From: Pseudomonas sp. Os17
GTDB lineage: Bacteria; Pseudomonadota; Gammaproteobacteria; Pseudomonadales; Pseudomonadaceae
DNA length: 64,000 nucleotides
Assembly: GCF_001547895.1 (NCBI RefSeq)
Contig: NZ_AP014627.1
Location: forward strand, 6,574,001-6,638,000
Reading direction: 5' to 3'
This document shows, piece by piece, positions 55,784 through 64,000 of the stretch. The notes under the pieces were generated by a model. That model ran no database searches. It saw nothing but the letters and a program-made list of their open reading frames with translations, and had not been told where the DNA came from. Positions within the stretch are counted from its first letter, which is position 1; each line of letters starts with the position of its first letter. The position numbers and the translations under genes were made by a program.

Positions 55784-56721
55784 TCTTGCTCCGCCTCGCC
55801 GTACACCGCGCGCAGGATCTCATCGGCGCCCTGGGCCAGCAGGTCGTCCGCCACTTGCACCCCCAGCTCGCTGGCAGATGCTCTAGGCCCACGGGCTTCG
55901 GCGCTGAGCAGCAGGCCGCCGCTAGGCTCGCCCACCAGGCCGCGCAGCCAGATCTGTTCGCCTTCGAGCACCGCGTAACAGGCGATCGGCACCTGACAGC
56001 CACCGTTGAGGTGCTTGTTCAGCGCGCGCTCGGCCGTGACCCGGATGGCGGTATCGGCATGATGCAGAGGGGCCAGCAGAGCGTGGATTTCAGTGTCGGC
56101 ACTGCGACATTCGATGCCGACCGCGCCCTGGCCACCGGCAGGCAGGCTATCGTCGACACTGATGGAGGAGCTGATGCGCTCTTCGAATCCCAGACGGATC
56201 AGACCGGCTGCAGCCAGGATGATGGCGTCGTATTCGCCGGCGTCCAGCTTGGCCAGCCGGGTATTGACGTTGCCCCGCAGAAAACGGATCTGCAGGTCGG
56301 GGCGACGGGTCAGCAACTGGGCCTGGCGGCGCAGGCTGGAGGTGCCCACGACGCTGCCTGGCGGCAACTGTTCAAGGCTTTCGTAGGTATTGGAGACAAA
56401 GGCGTCGCGCGGATCTTCGCGCTCACAGATGCAGAACAGGCCCAGACCTTCGGGGAAGTCCATGGGCACGTCCTTCATCGAGTGCACGGCGATGTCGGCC
56501 TGGTTCTCCAGCAGTGCGGTTTCCAGCTCCTTGACGAACAGCCCCTTGCCGCCGATTTTCGACAGGGGCGAGTCCAGCAGTTTGTCACCGCGGCTGACCA
56601 TGGGCACCAGGGTCACGACAAGGCCCGGATGGGCCTCTTGCAGACGGGCTTTGACGTATTCGGCCTGCCACAAGGCCAGAGCACTTTTGCGGGTAGCGAT
56701 GCGGATTTCGCGAGAGGACAT
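55780..56721 (-). CDS. hemC: Porphobilinogen deaminase (hydroxymethylbilane synthase)
   Basis: 313 residues. [19 protein letters not shown], the active-site aspartate in [12 protein letters not shown] (D76-D84 region) and the dipyrromethane-binding cysteine C242 in [12 protein letters not shown] are present in E. coli register. First gene of the hem operon, preceded by a 126-bp gap after algR. Confidence 0.97.
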   Translation of the reverse strand: MSSREIRIATRKSALALWQAEYVKARLQEAHPGLVVTLVPMVSRGDKLLDSPLSKIGGKGLFVKELETALLENQADIAVHSMKDVPMDFPEGLGLFCICEREDPRDAFVSNTYESLEQLPPGSVVGTSSLRRQAQLLTRRPDLQIRFLRGNVNTRLAKLDAGEYDAIILAAAGLIRLGFEERISSSISVDDSLPAGGQGAVGIECRSADTEIHALLAPLHHADTAIRVTAERALNKHLNGGCQVPIACYAVLEGEQIWLRGLVGEPSGGLLLSAEARGPRASASELGVQVADDLLAQGADEILRAVYGEAEQE

Positions 56722-56847
56722 GGATCAATCCGTACTGAATAGATACGGCAGATAATAACAGCTCAGCCAAAGCAGCTTTGACTTGTATCAGAAACGCAGC
56801 GTCCTCCCGACGCCGGGCCTGCCTTGATAAGCGAGCAAACGAGCGCG

Positions 56848-57594
56848 CTAGAGCTGTTGCATCATCTTGCGCACGCCCGCTACGTGGCGCCGGCTGACGA
56901 TCAGGGCATCGCCATTGAGCCCCTTGAGGTACAGCTGGAAATGCCCCAGCGGCGTTCGTTGCAGGCGCTCGATCCGCTCGCGGGCCACCAATGCATTGCG
57001 GTGAATACGCACAAAGCGATCACCGAATTCGTCTTCCAGGGCCTTCAAGGGTTCGTCCAGAAGCACTTCGCCACTTTCGTGACGCAAGGTCACGTACTTG
57101 TGGTCGGCAATGAAATACACCACCTGAGCCAGGGGAATCAGTTCGATACCCTTACGTGTTCGCGCGCTGATGTGGCTACGCGGACCGTTGCCGCTTTCCG
57201 CTGCCGGCCGAGTCAGGGCCGCCAGTTGCACACGGTTGGGCTTTTCGGCCGCTTTCAACGCTTCGAGCAACAGCTCGGGGCGCACGGGCTTGACCAGATG
57301 GCAGACGCCACTGGCATTGAAGGCCTCAAGGGCGAATTCATCCGGAGCCGCACAAAACACCAGCGCCGGAGGCGTCTCGCGTTCGCACAATTTACCGGCA
57401 ACCTGCAGCCCATCCAGACCCGGCATGCGGACATCGAGCAATACGATATCCGGCTTCAGGCTGTCGATCAGGCTCAATGCCTCTTCGCCATTGGTGGCGC
57501 TGGGCTCCAGGACACTGTACCCCTCAAGCTCACTGACCATCCGGCTCAGGCGCTCGCGGGCTTGGGGTTCGTCATCAACGATCAGGACATTCAT
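56848..57594 (-). CDS. algR: LytTR-family response regulator AlgR
   Basis: 248 residues: receiver domain with D54 (IVLLDVRMPGL) and the acidic pocket VDDEP, then a LytTR DNA-binding domain from about 145 (KYVTLRHESGEVLLDEPLK, RFVRIHRNALV). Controls alginate, type IV pili and virulence in P. aeruginosa, where its partner kinase FimS/AlgZ is encoded directly upstream. That kinase gene is not intact here. Start ATG 57592-57594; the upstream frame belongs to the kinase remnant overlap (ATGA). Confidence 0.95.
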   Translation of the reverse strand: MNVLIVDDEPQARERLSRMVSELEGYSVLEPSATNGEEALSLIDSLKPDIVLLDVRMPGLDGLQVAGKLCERETPPALVFCAAPDEFALEAFNASGVCHLVKPVRPELLLEALKAAEKPNRVQLAALTRPAAESGNGPRSHISARTRKGIELIPLAQVVYFIADHKYVTLRHESGEVLLDEPLKALEDEFGDRFVRIHRNALVARERIERLQRTPLGHFQLYLKGLNGDALIVSRRHVAGVRKMMQQL

Positions 57595-57743
57595 ATTGCG
57601 CTGGATTCCTGCGTGAGTCTCGCACAAGGATAGCGTAGACAGGTGGAGTGACGTCCGTCACCGCGATCCACGCTAAGACTAGTGCGAAGGCCAAAAAGTG
57701 CCGCAAGTCGGGCACCAATATTTACCCGTACCTGCCCGATACC
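57591..57743 (-). pseudogene. fimS: C-terminal remnant of the fimS/algZ histidine kinase
   Basis: A minus-strand frame of about 50 codons ending in a stop that overlaps the algR start as ATGA, the usual kinase-regulator coupling. It contains a run recalling the end of a LytS-type ATPase domain: GIG, then [11 protein letters not shown] (57743 downwards), and LRYPCARL near the end. The frame continues upstream to a TGA near 57859-57861 without further kinase motifs. A complete FimS needs about 1.05 kb, and the whole algR-argH gap is 625 bp, so most of the gene is gone. Homology is judged by eye. Confidence 0.6.
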
Positions 57744-58219
57744 GCCCAAGGTCGGTGGCTGCGCGACGGTGCCGCAGGGAATGCTGGTATTCAACACAAA
57801 GCCCCCCTCGTGACTGTGGTCGGCGTCCACCTTGTCCGCACCCGCCTCGTTTCATGGGCGGATTGCCAGGACCTGCGCGGTGTGAACTCGATGGACAGGC
57901 CCACTGCGAACACGCGAGGGGGTGTTACGCAATTGTGCCGGTCCTCCTGTCCAACTGTAGACGGTTGCCAAGACGATATTGCTCAATCGACAAATATCGT
58001 TTGATCGATATCACCTTCCGCACTCAAGGCTTCCTGCCCCTGACGCGCCACGGATTGTCCCGGTGCCAGTCTCTGCGCCCTCATGACCGGCGACAAGCCA
58101 TGCGGCGGCGCCCCGAAGAAAAAAGCTGCCGACCAGTGCCAGCGACAGCCGAGGCAACCCTGTTATCATCGGCGCCTGTTTTTCACGCCATCTTCCTTCA
58201 GCAGATCACGAGCGAATTC
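57744..58219. other. Gap between fimS remnant and argH, no gene seen
   Basis: 476 bp without a recognisable coding region. The minus strand carries an in-frame stretch with a TGA at about 57859 and a GGAGG-like ribosome site at about 57945, possibly a trace of the kinase N-terminus. On the plus strand, three CGATAT half-sites occur at 57974-58011 and a TTATCA -10-like box at about 58162, likely belonging to the argH promoter. No RNA gene recognised. Confidence 0.4.
57974..58011. promoter_or_regulatory. Triple CGATAT half-sites upstream of argH
   Basis: CGATAT at 57974-57979 and 58006-58011 with an inverted ATATCG at 57994-57999; the second and third form a 6-6-6 palindrome. The array is well outside the argH coding region. 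A regulator site is plausible, but I do not know a matching protein. Confidence 0.35.
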
Positions 58220-59614
58220 ATGAGCACTGACAAGACCAATCAGTCCTGGGGCGGCCGCTTCAGTGAACCCGTCGACGCCTTCGTCGCCCGCTTCACCGCC
58301 TCTGTCACTTTCGACCAGCGCCTGTATCGCCACGACATCATGGGCTCCATCGCCCACGCCACCATGCTGGCCAAGGTCGGCGTGCTCACCGACGCCGAGC
58401 GCGACAGCATCATCGACGGCCTGAAGACCATCCAGGGCGAGATCGAGGCCGGCAGCTTCGACTGGCGCGTGGACCTTGAAGATGTGCACATGAACATCGA
58501 GGCGCGCCTCACCGATCGCATCGGCATCACCGGCAAGAAGCTGCACACCGGTCGCAGCCGCAACGATCAGGTGGCCACCGACATCCGCCTGTGGCTGCGG
58601 GACGAGATCGACCTGATCCTGGCCGAGATCACCCGCCTGCAAAAAGGCCTGCTGGAGCTGGCCGAGCGCGAGGCCGAAAGCATCATGCCGGGCTTCACCC
58701 ACCTGCAGACTGCCCAGCCCGTGACCTTCGGCCACCACATGCTGGCCTGGTTCGAAATGCTCAGCCGTGACTACGAGCGCCTGGTGGACTGCCGCAAGCG
58801 CACCAACCGCATGCCCCTGGGCAGCGCCGCACTGGCCGGCACCACCTATCCGATCGATCGCGAGCTGACCTGCCAGCTACTGGGCTTTGAAGCCGTGGGC
58901 GGCAACTCCCTGGACAGCGTTTCGGACCGCGATTTCGCCATCGAATTCTGCGCCGCCGCCAGCGTGGCAATGATGCACCTGTCGCGCTTCTCCGAAGAAC
59001 TGGTGCTGTGGACCAGCGCGCAATTCCAGTTCATCGATCTGCCGGACCGCTTCTGCACCGGCAGCTCGATCATGCCGCAAAAGAAAAACCCCGACGTACC
59101 GGAACTGGTGCGGGGCAAGAGCGGCCGGGTGTTCGGCGCACTGATGGGCCTGCTGACCCTGATGAAGGGCCAGCCCCTGGCCTACAACAAGGACAATCAG
59201 GAAGACAAGGAACCGCTGTTCGACGCCGCCGACACCCTGCGCGACTCGCTGCGGGCCTTCGCCGACATGATCCCGGCCATCAAGCCCAAGCACGCCATCA
59301 TGCGCGAAGCGGCACTGCGCGGTTTCTCCACCGCCACCGACCTGGCGGACTACCTGGTGCGCCGTGGCCTGCCATTCCGCGACTGCCACGAAATCGTCGG
59401 CCACGCGGTGAAGTACGGCGTGGAAACCGGCAAGGACCTGGCAGAAATGAGCCTGGATGAACTGCGCCAGTTCAGCGACCAGATCGAGCAGGACGTGTTC
59501 GCCGTGCTGACCCTGGAAGGTTCGGTGAATGCCCGTAACCACATCGGCGGCACCGCACCGGCCCAGGTCCGGGCGGCCGTGGTTCGCGGACAGGCCTTGC
59601 TGGCCAGTCGCTAG
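58220..59614 (+). CDS. argH: Argininosuccinate lyase
   Basis: 464 residues cleaving argininosuccinate to arginine and fumarate. Family signature [12 protein letters not shown] about 285-296, [13 protein letters not shown] near residue 115-127 and [14 protein letters not shown]. Start at ATG 58220 ([13 protein letters not shown]); the upstream frame is non-coding sequence. Confidence 0.97.
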   Translation: MSTDKTNQSWGGRFSEPVDAFVARFTASVTFDQRLYRHDIMGSIAHATMLAKVGVLTDAERDSIIDGLKTIQGEIEAGSFDWRVDLEDVHMNIEARLTDRIGITGKKLHTGRSRNDQVATDIRLWLRDEIDLILAEITRLQKGLLELAEREAESIMPGFTHLQTAQPVTFGHHMLAWFEMLSRDYERLVDCRKRTNRMPLGSAALAGTTYPIDRELTCQLLGFEAVGGNSLDSVSDRDFAIEFCAAASVAMMHLSRFSEELVLWTSAQFQFIDLPDRFCTGSSIMPQKKNPDVPELVRGKSGRVFGALMGLLTLMKGQPLAYNKDNQEDKEPLFDAADTLRDSLRAFADMIPAIKPKHAIMREAALRGFSTATDLADYLVRRGLPFRDCHEIVGHAVKYGVETGKDLAEMSLDELRQFSDQIEQDVFAVLTLEGSVNARNHIGGTAPAQVRAAVVRGQALLASR

Positions 59615-59623
59615 GCCGTCGCC

Positions 59624-59652
59624 GGTGAGCCTGCTGCATCAGCAGGCTCACC
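59624..59652. terminator. Hairpin between convergent argH and GST genes
   Basis: Perfect 13-bp stem GGTGAGCCTGCTG-CAT-CAGCAGGCTCACC. No U-tract, but the stem is very stable; probably a bidirectional stop. Confidence 0.65.
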
Positions 59653-59678
59653 AGTCACCCGCGCCACCTTGAGCGACG

Positions 59679-60338
59679 CTACTTCCTGGCCGCCACCATG
59701 GCCAGGAACTGCGGCATCGCCGCCTCTCTATCCGCTGCTACTCGCTGGGCATTGGGCAACTGTTCCAGGCGCTCCAGCAAGGCTTTCGCCGCCGGCATCC
59801 CCTCCAGAAAGTCCACCCCGAACAGCTTGTGTCCGACCGCCCGGGCCAGGGTCACGCTGTAGAGAAAATACAGATCCGCCACACTCAGGCTGTCGCCGGC
59901 CACATAAGGCGCAAATTTGCCGTGCCGCGCCAGGGAGGCAAACCCTAGCAGCAACTCAGCCTTGGACTTTTCCTGGATCGCCGGGGCCACCGACATACCG
60001 AAGAACGCCTCGGGGTAACAGGCCCGCGCCGGCAGCTCGATATACAGTTCGATCTCCCTGGCCAGCGCCAGCACCTGGGCACGCTGGTATGGATCGCTGG
60101 GCAACAGCGCCCGACCTGGTTGGGTGTGCTCCAGGTATTCGAGAATCACACTGGTTTCGTTCAGGTACCCCTGCTCGACCTCAAGCACCGGAACCTTGCC
60201 CCGTGGACTGATGGCCAATGCCTCAGGAGTCTGGCCACCGGAAAAAGGCACCTCTTCGAAAGGCAGGCCTTTCTCCAGCAACGCCAGCTTGACCATGTTG
60301 TAGTAGTTGCTGACAGAGAAACCGCAAAGCTTGAGCAT
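59679..60338 (-). CDS. Glutathione S-transferase family protein
   Basis: 219 residues: thioredoxin-fold N-terminal domain (KLCGFSVSNYYNMVKLALLEKGLPFEEV) and the glutathione-site segment NETSVILEYLEH, then a helical C-terminal domain (SVADLYFLYSVTLARAV). Class not assignable. Start at ATG 60336-60338; the 46-codon extension is not conserved in type. Confidence 0.9.
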   Translation of the reverse strand: MLKLCGFSVSNYYNMVKLALLEKGLPFEEVPFSGGQTPEALAISPRGKVPVLEVEQGYLNETSVILEYLEHTQPGRALLPSDPYQRAQVLALAREIELYIELPARACYPEAFFGMSVAPAIQEKSKAELLLGFASLARHGKFAPYVAGDSLSVADLYFLYSVTLARAVGHKLFGVDFLEGMPAAKALLERLEQLPNAQRVAADREAAMPQFLAMVAARK

Positions 60339-60463
60339 CACATAGCCTCCAGGCCGTGCAGGGGGTTGGCAGCATTTTTTATAGAAGCCCAATGCACTTC
60401 TGGCCAGCAGCATCACCACCCTGAATACGAGTAAACTGGCGACCTTTCCTTGAGGAGCCTGCC

Positions 60464-60748
60464 ATGAGCGAGCCAACCGATATCGACAACGACGAAGAAG
60501 AGTTCGCCGAAAACACCCTGATCGAAGCGATCGAAAACCAGATCGAAAGTGACAACCCGCCAGCAGCCAAAGCCACGTTCAACAAACTGACCCTGGTGGG
60601 TTACGAACGGGAAGAAATCCTCAATCTCATGGCTCACGTCCTGGCCATCGAGATCGACGCGATTCTCGAGGAAGACCGCGCCTTCGATACCCAATGGTAC
60701 GAAGCCGCCTTGCGCGCCCTGCCGCAACTGCCGCCCGAGAAGTCCTGA
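60464..60748 (+). CDS. Small acidic conserved-looking protein, unknown function
   Basis: 94 residues, strongly acidic N-terminus (PTDIDNDEEEFAENTLIEAIENQIE) and a helical C-terminal half (YEREEILNLMAHVLAIEIDAILEE). Ribosome site GAGG before the ATG. I do not recognise a domain; may be a small regulator or interaction partner. Codon use is ordinary for the region. Confidence 0.7.
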   Translation: MSEPTDIDNDEEEFAENTLIEAIENQIESDNPPAAKATFNKLTLVGYEREEILNLMAHVLAIEIDAILEEDRAFDTQWYEAALRALPQLPPEKS

Positions 60749-60941
60749 GCCCGCAGCACCGGAGCGCTGCCCGCCGCAACGCTCCGGCGCCGCGCTCCCG
60801 CCCCGACTACACTGCAGGCACCCTGCGGCCAAACACCGCCACCCCCAGGTACAAAAGTCCTCAGCGAACGCTGGACACGCCGCCGTTCTGCGGTCACCTT
60901 AGGAACGCTGACCTCTCATTCCTAGAAAGTCTGGAGTCCTT

Positions 60942-61187
60942 ATGTCGTATACCCCTGAGTTGGTTGCCGAACTGGAAATCCTTGCACTCTTCAATCTGGA
61001 CAACTCCCAGGAAGGCCTGAAAATCCATCAGACCGCTGCCCCTTCCGCCATTGCCGCTGCCCAACGCCTGTTCGACAAAGAACTGATTACCCAAGCCGAT
61101 GGAGGCTACCTGACCAGTCTTGGCCGCGACGCCGCCGAGCACGCCCAAGGCCTGCTGACCATCCTGAGCGTCAAAGAAACCGCCTGA
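60942..61187 (+). CDS. TIGR02647 family small protein
   Basis: 81 residues: YTPELVAELEILALFNLDNSQEG and SIAAAQRLFDKELITQADGGYLTSLGRDAAEH match the TIGR02647 family, found in pseudomonads and of unknown function (a winged-helix-like pattern is suggested by the alternating helices). GGAG six bases before the ATG supports translation. Confidence 0.82.
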   Translation: MSYTPELVAELEILALFNLDNSQEGLKIHQTAAPSAIAAAQRLFDKELITQADGGYLTSLGRDAAEHAQGLLTILSVKETA

Positions 61188-61356
61188 ACATCGTTCCTCG
61201 GCCTGCGGGGTTCCCGTCTGTCGGATTCCGTAGGCACCCTCCCGCCAATACGCTAGAAAACTGGCGTCAAAAAAATAAATTGAGCTTAAGACTCGGCCCT
61301 GTCTGACGCTAAACTGCTGCCGTTCCGAACCCCGTCACCTTCGAGCTCCGCTTGAA

Positions 61357-64000
61357 ATGCCCCATACCCATGAAATCCGTCCCGTTCTGGATGAAGGAAT
61401 CGATCGCAAGGTTCTCAGTCGACTGCGCACGCGCTTCCTTACTGTCAATCAAGGACGCCTGGCTCGGGCAATGGAGGGGTTGTCGGCACGCCAGCAACTG
61501 GTCCTCAACCTGCTGCCGCTGTTCTTTCACGTCAATCACCCGCTGCTGCCCGGCTATGTCTCCGGCGCTACCCCGGCGGGGCTGTCCAACTATGAACCCG
61601 ATCCGCAGGCCCTGGCCGAAGCCCAGCGCCTGACCCGATCCTTTTCCTACAAGCCGCGCCATGGCAACCCGCCGCGGCCGATTCACGGTCTGTTTCTCAT
61701 GGGCAGCCTGGGCACCCTGGCCCAGGCCGACCAGAGCGATATGGATGTCTGGGTCTGCCACGCCGCAGACTTGAGTGAAACCGAGCTGGCCGAACTGCAG
61801 AAGAAATGCCAGCTGCTGGAAGCCTGGGCTGCCAGCCAGGGCGCCGAAGCTCATTTCTTCCTGATCGACCCCAGCCGCTTTGTCCGCGGCGAACGCGACA
61901 CCCAGCTCAGCTCGGATGATTGCGGCACCACCCAGCATTACCTGCTGCTGGACGAGTTCTACCGCACCGCCATCTGGCTGGCCGGACGCACGCCGCTGTG
62001 GTGGCTGGTGCCGGTGTACGAGGAGTCCCGCTATGAGCGCTACATCCACACCCTGCTCTCCAAGCGCTTCGTACCCGCCGAAGAGAATCTGGACCTGGGC
62101 CACATGGCACGCATTCCGCCCGGCGAGTTCATCGGGGCCGGACTCTGGCAGTTGTTCAAGGGCATCGAGTCTCCCTACAAGTCGGTACTCAAGCTGCTGC
62201 TGATCGAGGTCTATGCCAGCGAGCATCCCAGGGTTCAGTGCCTGAGCCTGCGCTTCAAGCAGGCGGTGTTCGCCAACCGCCTGGACCTGGACGAGCTCGA
62301 CCCCTACATCGTGGTCTACCGACGCATCGAGGAGTACCTCAAGGCCCGGGGAGAACCGGAACGCCTGGAGCTGGTCAGACGCAGCCTGTACCTCAAGGTC
62401 AATCGCAAGCTCACCCATGGCAATGGCGCCCGCAGCCCGAACTGGCAGCGGGCCCTGCTGGAGCGCCTGGCCAGCGAGTGGGGCTGGGATCAGCGCCAGC
62501 TGGCCCTGCTGGACAGCCGCAGCCAATGGAAGGTGCGCCAGGTCAGCAGCGAACGCCGGGCCCTGGTCAACGAGCTCAACTACAGCTATCGCTTCCTGAC
62601 CCAGTTCGCCCGCACCGAACAGGCCGCCAGCCTGATCAACAAGCGTGATTTGAACGTGCTGGGCCGACGCCTGTACGCCGCCTTCGAACGCAAGGCCGGG
62701 AAGATCGAGTTCATCAATCCCGGCATCGCCCCGGACCTCGCGGAAGACACCCTGACCCTGGTGCAGTCGCCGAACAAGAAAGAACCGGGACAAACCTACT
62801 GGGGCCTGTACAACGGCAACCTGACCGCACTGGAATGGGAACATTTCGCCCCGATCAAGCGCAGCCGGGAACTGCTGGAGCTGCTCACCTGGTGTCATCG
62901 CAACGGAGTGATCGACAGCAGTACGCGCCTGGCCTTGCACCCTGGCAGCAGCGATCTGAGCGAGTTCGAACTGTTCAACCTGCTGGGCAGCCTGCAGCAG
63001 ACGGTGGCCCTGCCACTGGCCACGGCGGACGAAGACCAGCTACTGCACGCCAGCGTCCCCAGCGAAGTACTGATTCTGGTGAACGTCGGAGTCGACCCCC
63101 TCAAGCATCACCGCGACCTGAACATCCTCATGACCACCGAACGCACCGACTCCCTGAGCTATGCCGGGGTCCGGGAGAATCTGGTGCTGACCCTGGATCA
63201 GGTCACCCTCAATAGCTGGAACGAGGTCATGGTCGACCGCTACGACGCCGAGCATGCACTGCTCGATTGCCTGCGCGATTACCTGAACAGCCTGCCTGCC
63301 GGGCCCCAGCCGCGCCTCAGGGTCCGCTGCTTCTGCCACAACCGCGCGCAATTCATCGCCCGGCGGGTAGAGGAGCTGTTCGAAACCGCGCAGCACCTGT
63401 TGCTCAGCCAGCTCAACTACCGCTACCTGATCCAGGTGCAGCAGCACTATCACGTCCTGGAACTGGTGGCTGGCCAGGTACGGCACCAGGCCATGGCCAA
63501 TCCTGCCGCACTGCTGGAATACCTGGGCCAGGAACAGGCCTGCTACAGCCCCCTGCACCTGGACCCGATGGCCCTGGAAGATCACGACCTGGCGCTGATC
63601 CTGCCCATGGGCCAGCCGGGCTGCATCCAGGTGTTCTACCGAATCGTCGACGAGCAGGCCGAGCTGTATCTGCTCGACGAGCACAATGCCCTGTGGCAGC
63701 AGACCCTGCCCTATCACGACGAGCACAGCCTGCTGGTGCCACTGCAGCGTTTCCTGCAGTCGATTCTCTACCGTCGCGATGCGCTGTTGCCGATGAGCAG
63801 CAACCCAGGCGAGAAACCTTTGGACACACTCTACTTTCAGGTATTGCCCTCGGGCAGCGGCCGGGCACGCCGGGTTGAGCCGCGCCCGGCACCGCCGACG
63901 CCGGTCGACAAGGCTTTTTATGACGTGCAGGCGATCATCGGCAAGGCCGCACCGGGTCAGGTGCAAGTCTCGCTGTACTGCAATCAACGGGAGTTTTCCG
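61357..64000 (+). CDS. cyaA: Class I adenylate cyclase; 3' end outside the window
   Basis: 881 codons visible from ATG 61357; frame open to the right edge. The N-terminal catalytic part carries the nucleotidyltransferase motif GSLGTLAQADQSDMDVW (GS at 116-117, D128 and D130), and the regulatory part follows. Makes cAMP for the Vfr/CRP regulator. Class I CyaA of pseudomonads is about 950 residues, so the last 70 or so are missing here. Confidence 0.95.
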   Translation, partial: MPHTHEIRPVLDEGIDRKVLSRLRTRFLTVNQGRLARAMEGLSARQQLVLNLLPLFFHVNHPLLPGYVSGATPAGLSNYEPDPQALAEAQRLTRSFSYKPRHGNPPRPIHGLFLMGSLGTLAQADQSDMDVWVCHAADLSETELAELQKKCQLLEAWAASQGAEAHFFLIDPSRFVRGERDTQLSSDDCGTTQHYLLLDEFYRTAIWLAGRTPLWWLVPVYEESRYERYIHTLLSKRFVPAEENLDLGHMARIPPGEFIGAGLWQLFKGIESPYKSVLKLLLIEVYASEHPRVQCLSLRFKQAVFANRLDLDELDPYIVVYRRIEEYLKARGEPERLELVRRSLYLKVNRKLTHGNGARSPNWQRALLERLASEWGWDQRQLALLDSRSQWKVRQVSSERRALVNELNYSYRFLTQFARTEQAASLINKRDLNVLGRRLYAAFERKAGKIEFINPGIAPDLAEDTLTLVQSPNKKEPGQTYWGLYNGNLTALEWEHFAPIKRSRELLELLTWCHRNGVIDSSTRLALHPGSSDLSEFELFNLLGSLQQTVALPLATADEDQLLHASVPSEVLILVNVGVDPLKHHRDLNILMTTERTDSLSYAGVRENLVLTLDQVTLNSWNEVMVDRYDAEHALLDCLRDYLNSLPAGPQPRLRVRCFCHNRAQFIARRVEELFETAQHLLLSQLNYRYLIQVQQHYHVLELVAGQVRHQAMANPAALLEYLGQEQACYSPLHLDPMALEDHDLALILPMGQPGCIQVFYRIVDEQAELYLLDEHNALWQQTLPYHDEHSLLVPLQRFLQSILYRRDALLPMSSNPGEKPLDTLYFQVLPSGSGRARRVEPRPAPPTPVDKAFYDVQAIIGKAAPGQVQVSLYCNQREFS

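Noticed and set aside
57698..58219. N-terminal extension of argH of 174 codons
   Set aside because: Extension is R/P/S-rich non-coding sequence; the ArgH family begins at [11 protein letters not shown].

Overview
This 64 kb window is high-GC, densely packed bacterial chromosome. Gene content and order fit the Pseudomonas fluorescens group (P. protegens or P. chlororaphis-like; genus firm, species an inference from gene content). From memory, the order gcv - iron ABC - ubiI/ubiH/pepP/ygfB - zapA - 6S RNA - ygfA - exporter - ubiD - rho - trxA - ppx/ppk - hemB - ... - algP - algQ - dsb - hemYXDC - algR - argH - cyaA is the conserved Pseudomonas backbone also found in P. aeruginosa. I see no phage, insertion sequence, integrase, tRNA, rRNA operon or CRISPR array.

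Layout. 1-5 kb: glycine cleavage genes gcvT-gcvH and gcvP (runs off the left edge), separated by an oppositely oriented DegT-type aminotransferase. 5-8 kb: ferric iron importer permease and binding protein. 8-15 kb: ubiquinone hydroxylases UbiI and UbiH around a thioesterase-like gene, then PepP and YgfB; divergently ZapA, 6S RNA and 5-formyl-THF cyclo-ligase. 15-20 kb: three-gene HlyD/ABC-2 exporter. 20-27 kb: FliL-like protein, quinone reductase, ChaC, an iron-sulfur flavin reductase with UbiD, Rho, thioredoxin. 27-31 kb: an accessory GntR-regulated polar amino acid ABC importer between trxA and ppx. 31-38 kb: polyphosphate genes ppx and ppk, hemB, DedA, ElbB, YaiI. 38-45.5 kb: a cytochrome c/FTR1 iron permease and an envelope lipoprotein cluster (two tandem COG3014-type lipoproteins, YcfL, LpoB, a periplasmic CsgG/LpoB-like protein). 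45.5-57.6 kb: LysE exporter, MscS channel, YheS, the AlgP/FKBP/AlgQ/DsbB block, the heme operon hemC-hemD-hemX-hemY and the regulator algR. 57.6-64 kb: a decayed remnant of the AlgR partner kinase, argH, a glutathione transferase, two small conserved proteins and the start of adenylate cyclase cyaA.

Themes: tetrapyrrole synthesis (hemB, hemC, hemD, hemX, hemY) and iron supply (fbpAB, FTR1); ubiquinone synthesis (ubiI, ubiH, ubiD); stress and global control (rho, 6S RNA, ppk/ppx, algR, algQ, cyaA). The least ordinary parts are the duplicated lipoprotein/LpoB cluster, the loss of the fimS/algZ kinase next to algR, a DsbB-family protein missing one redox cysteine, the GntR-operated importer and the aminotransferase inside the gcv locus. 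REP-type palindrome pairs punctuate several intergenic gaps.
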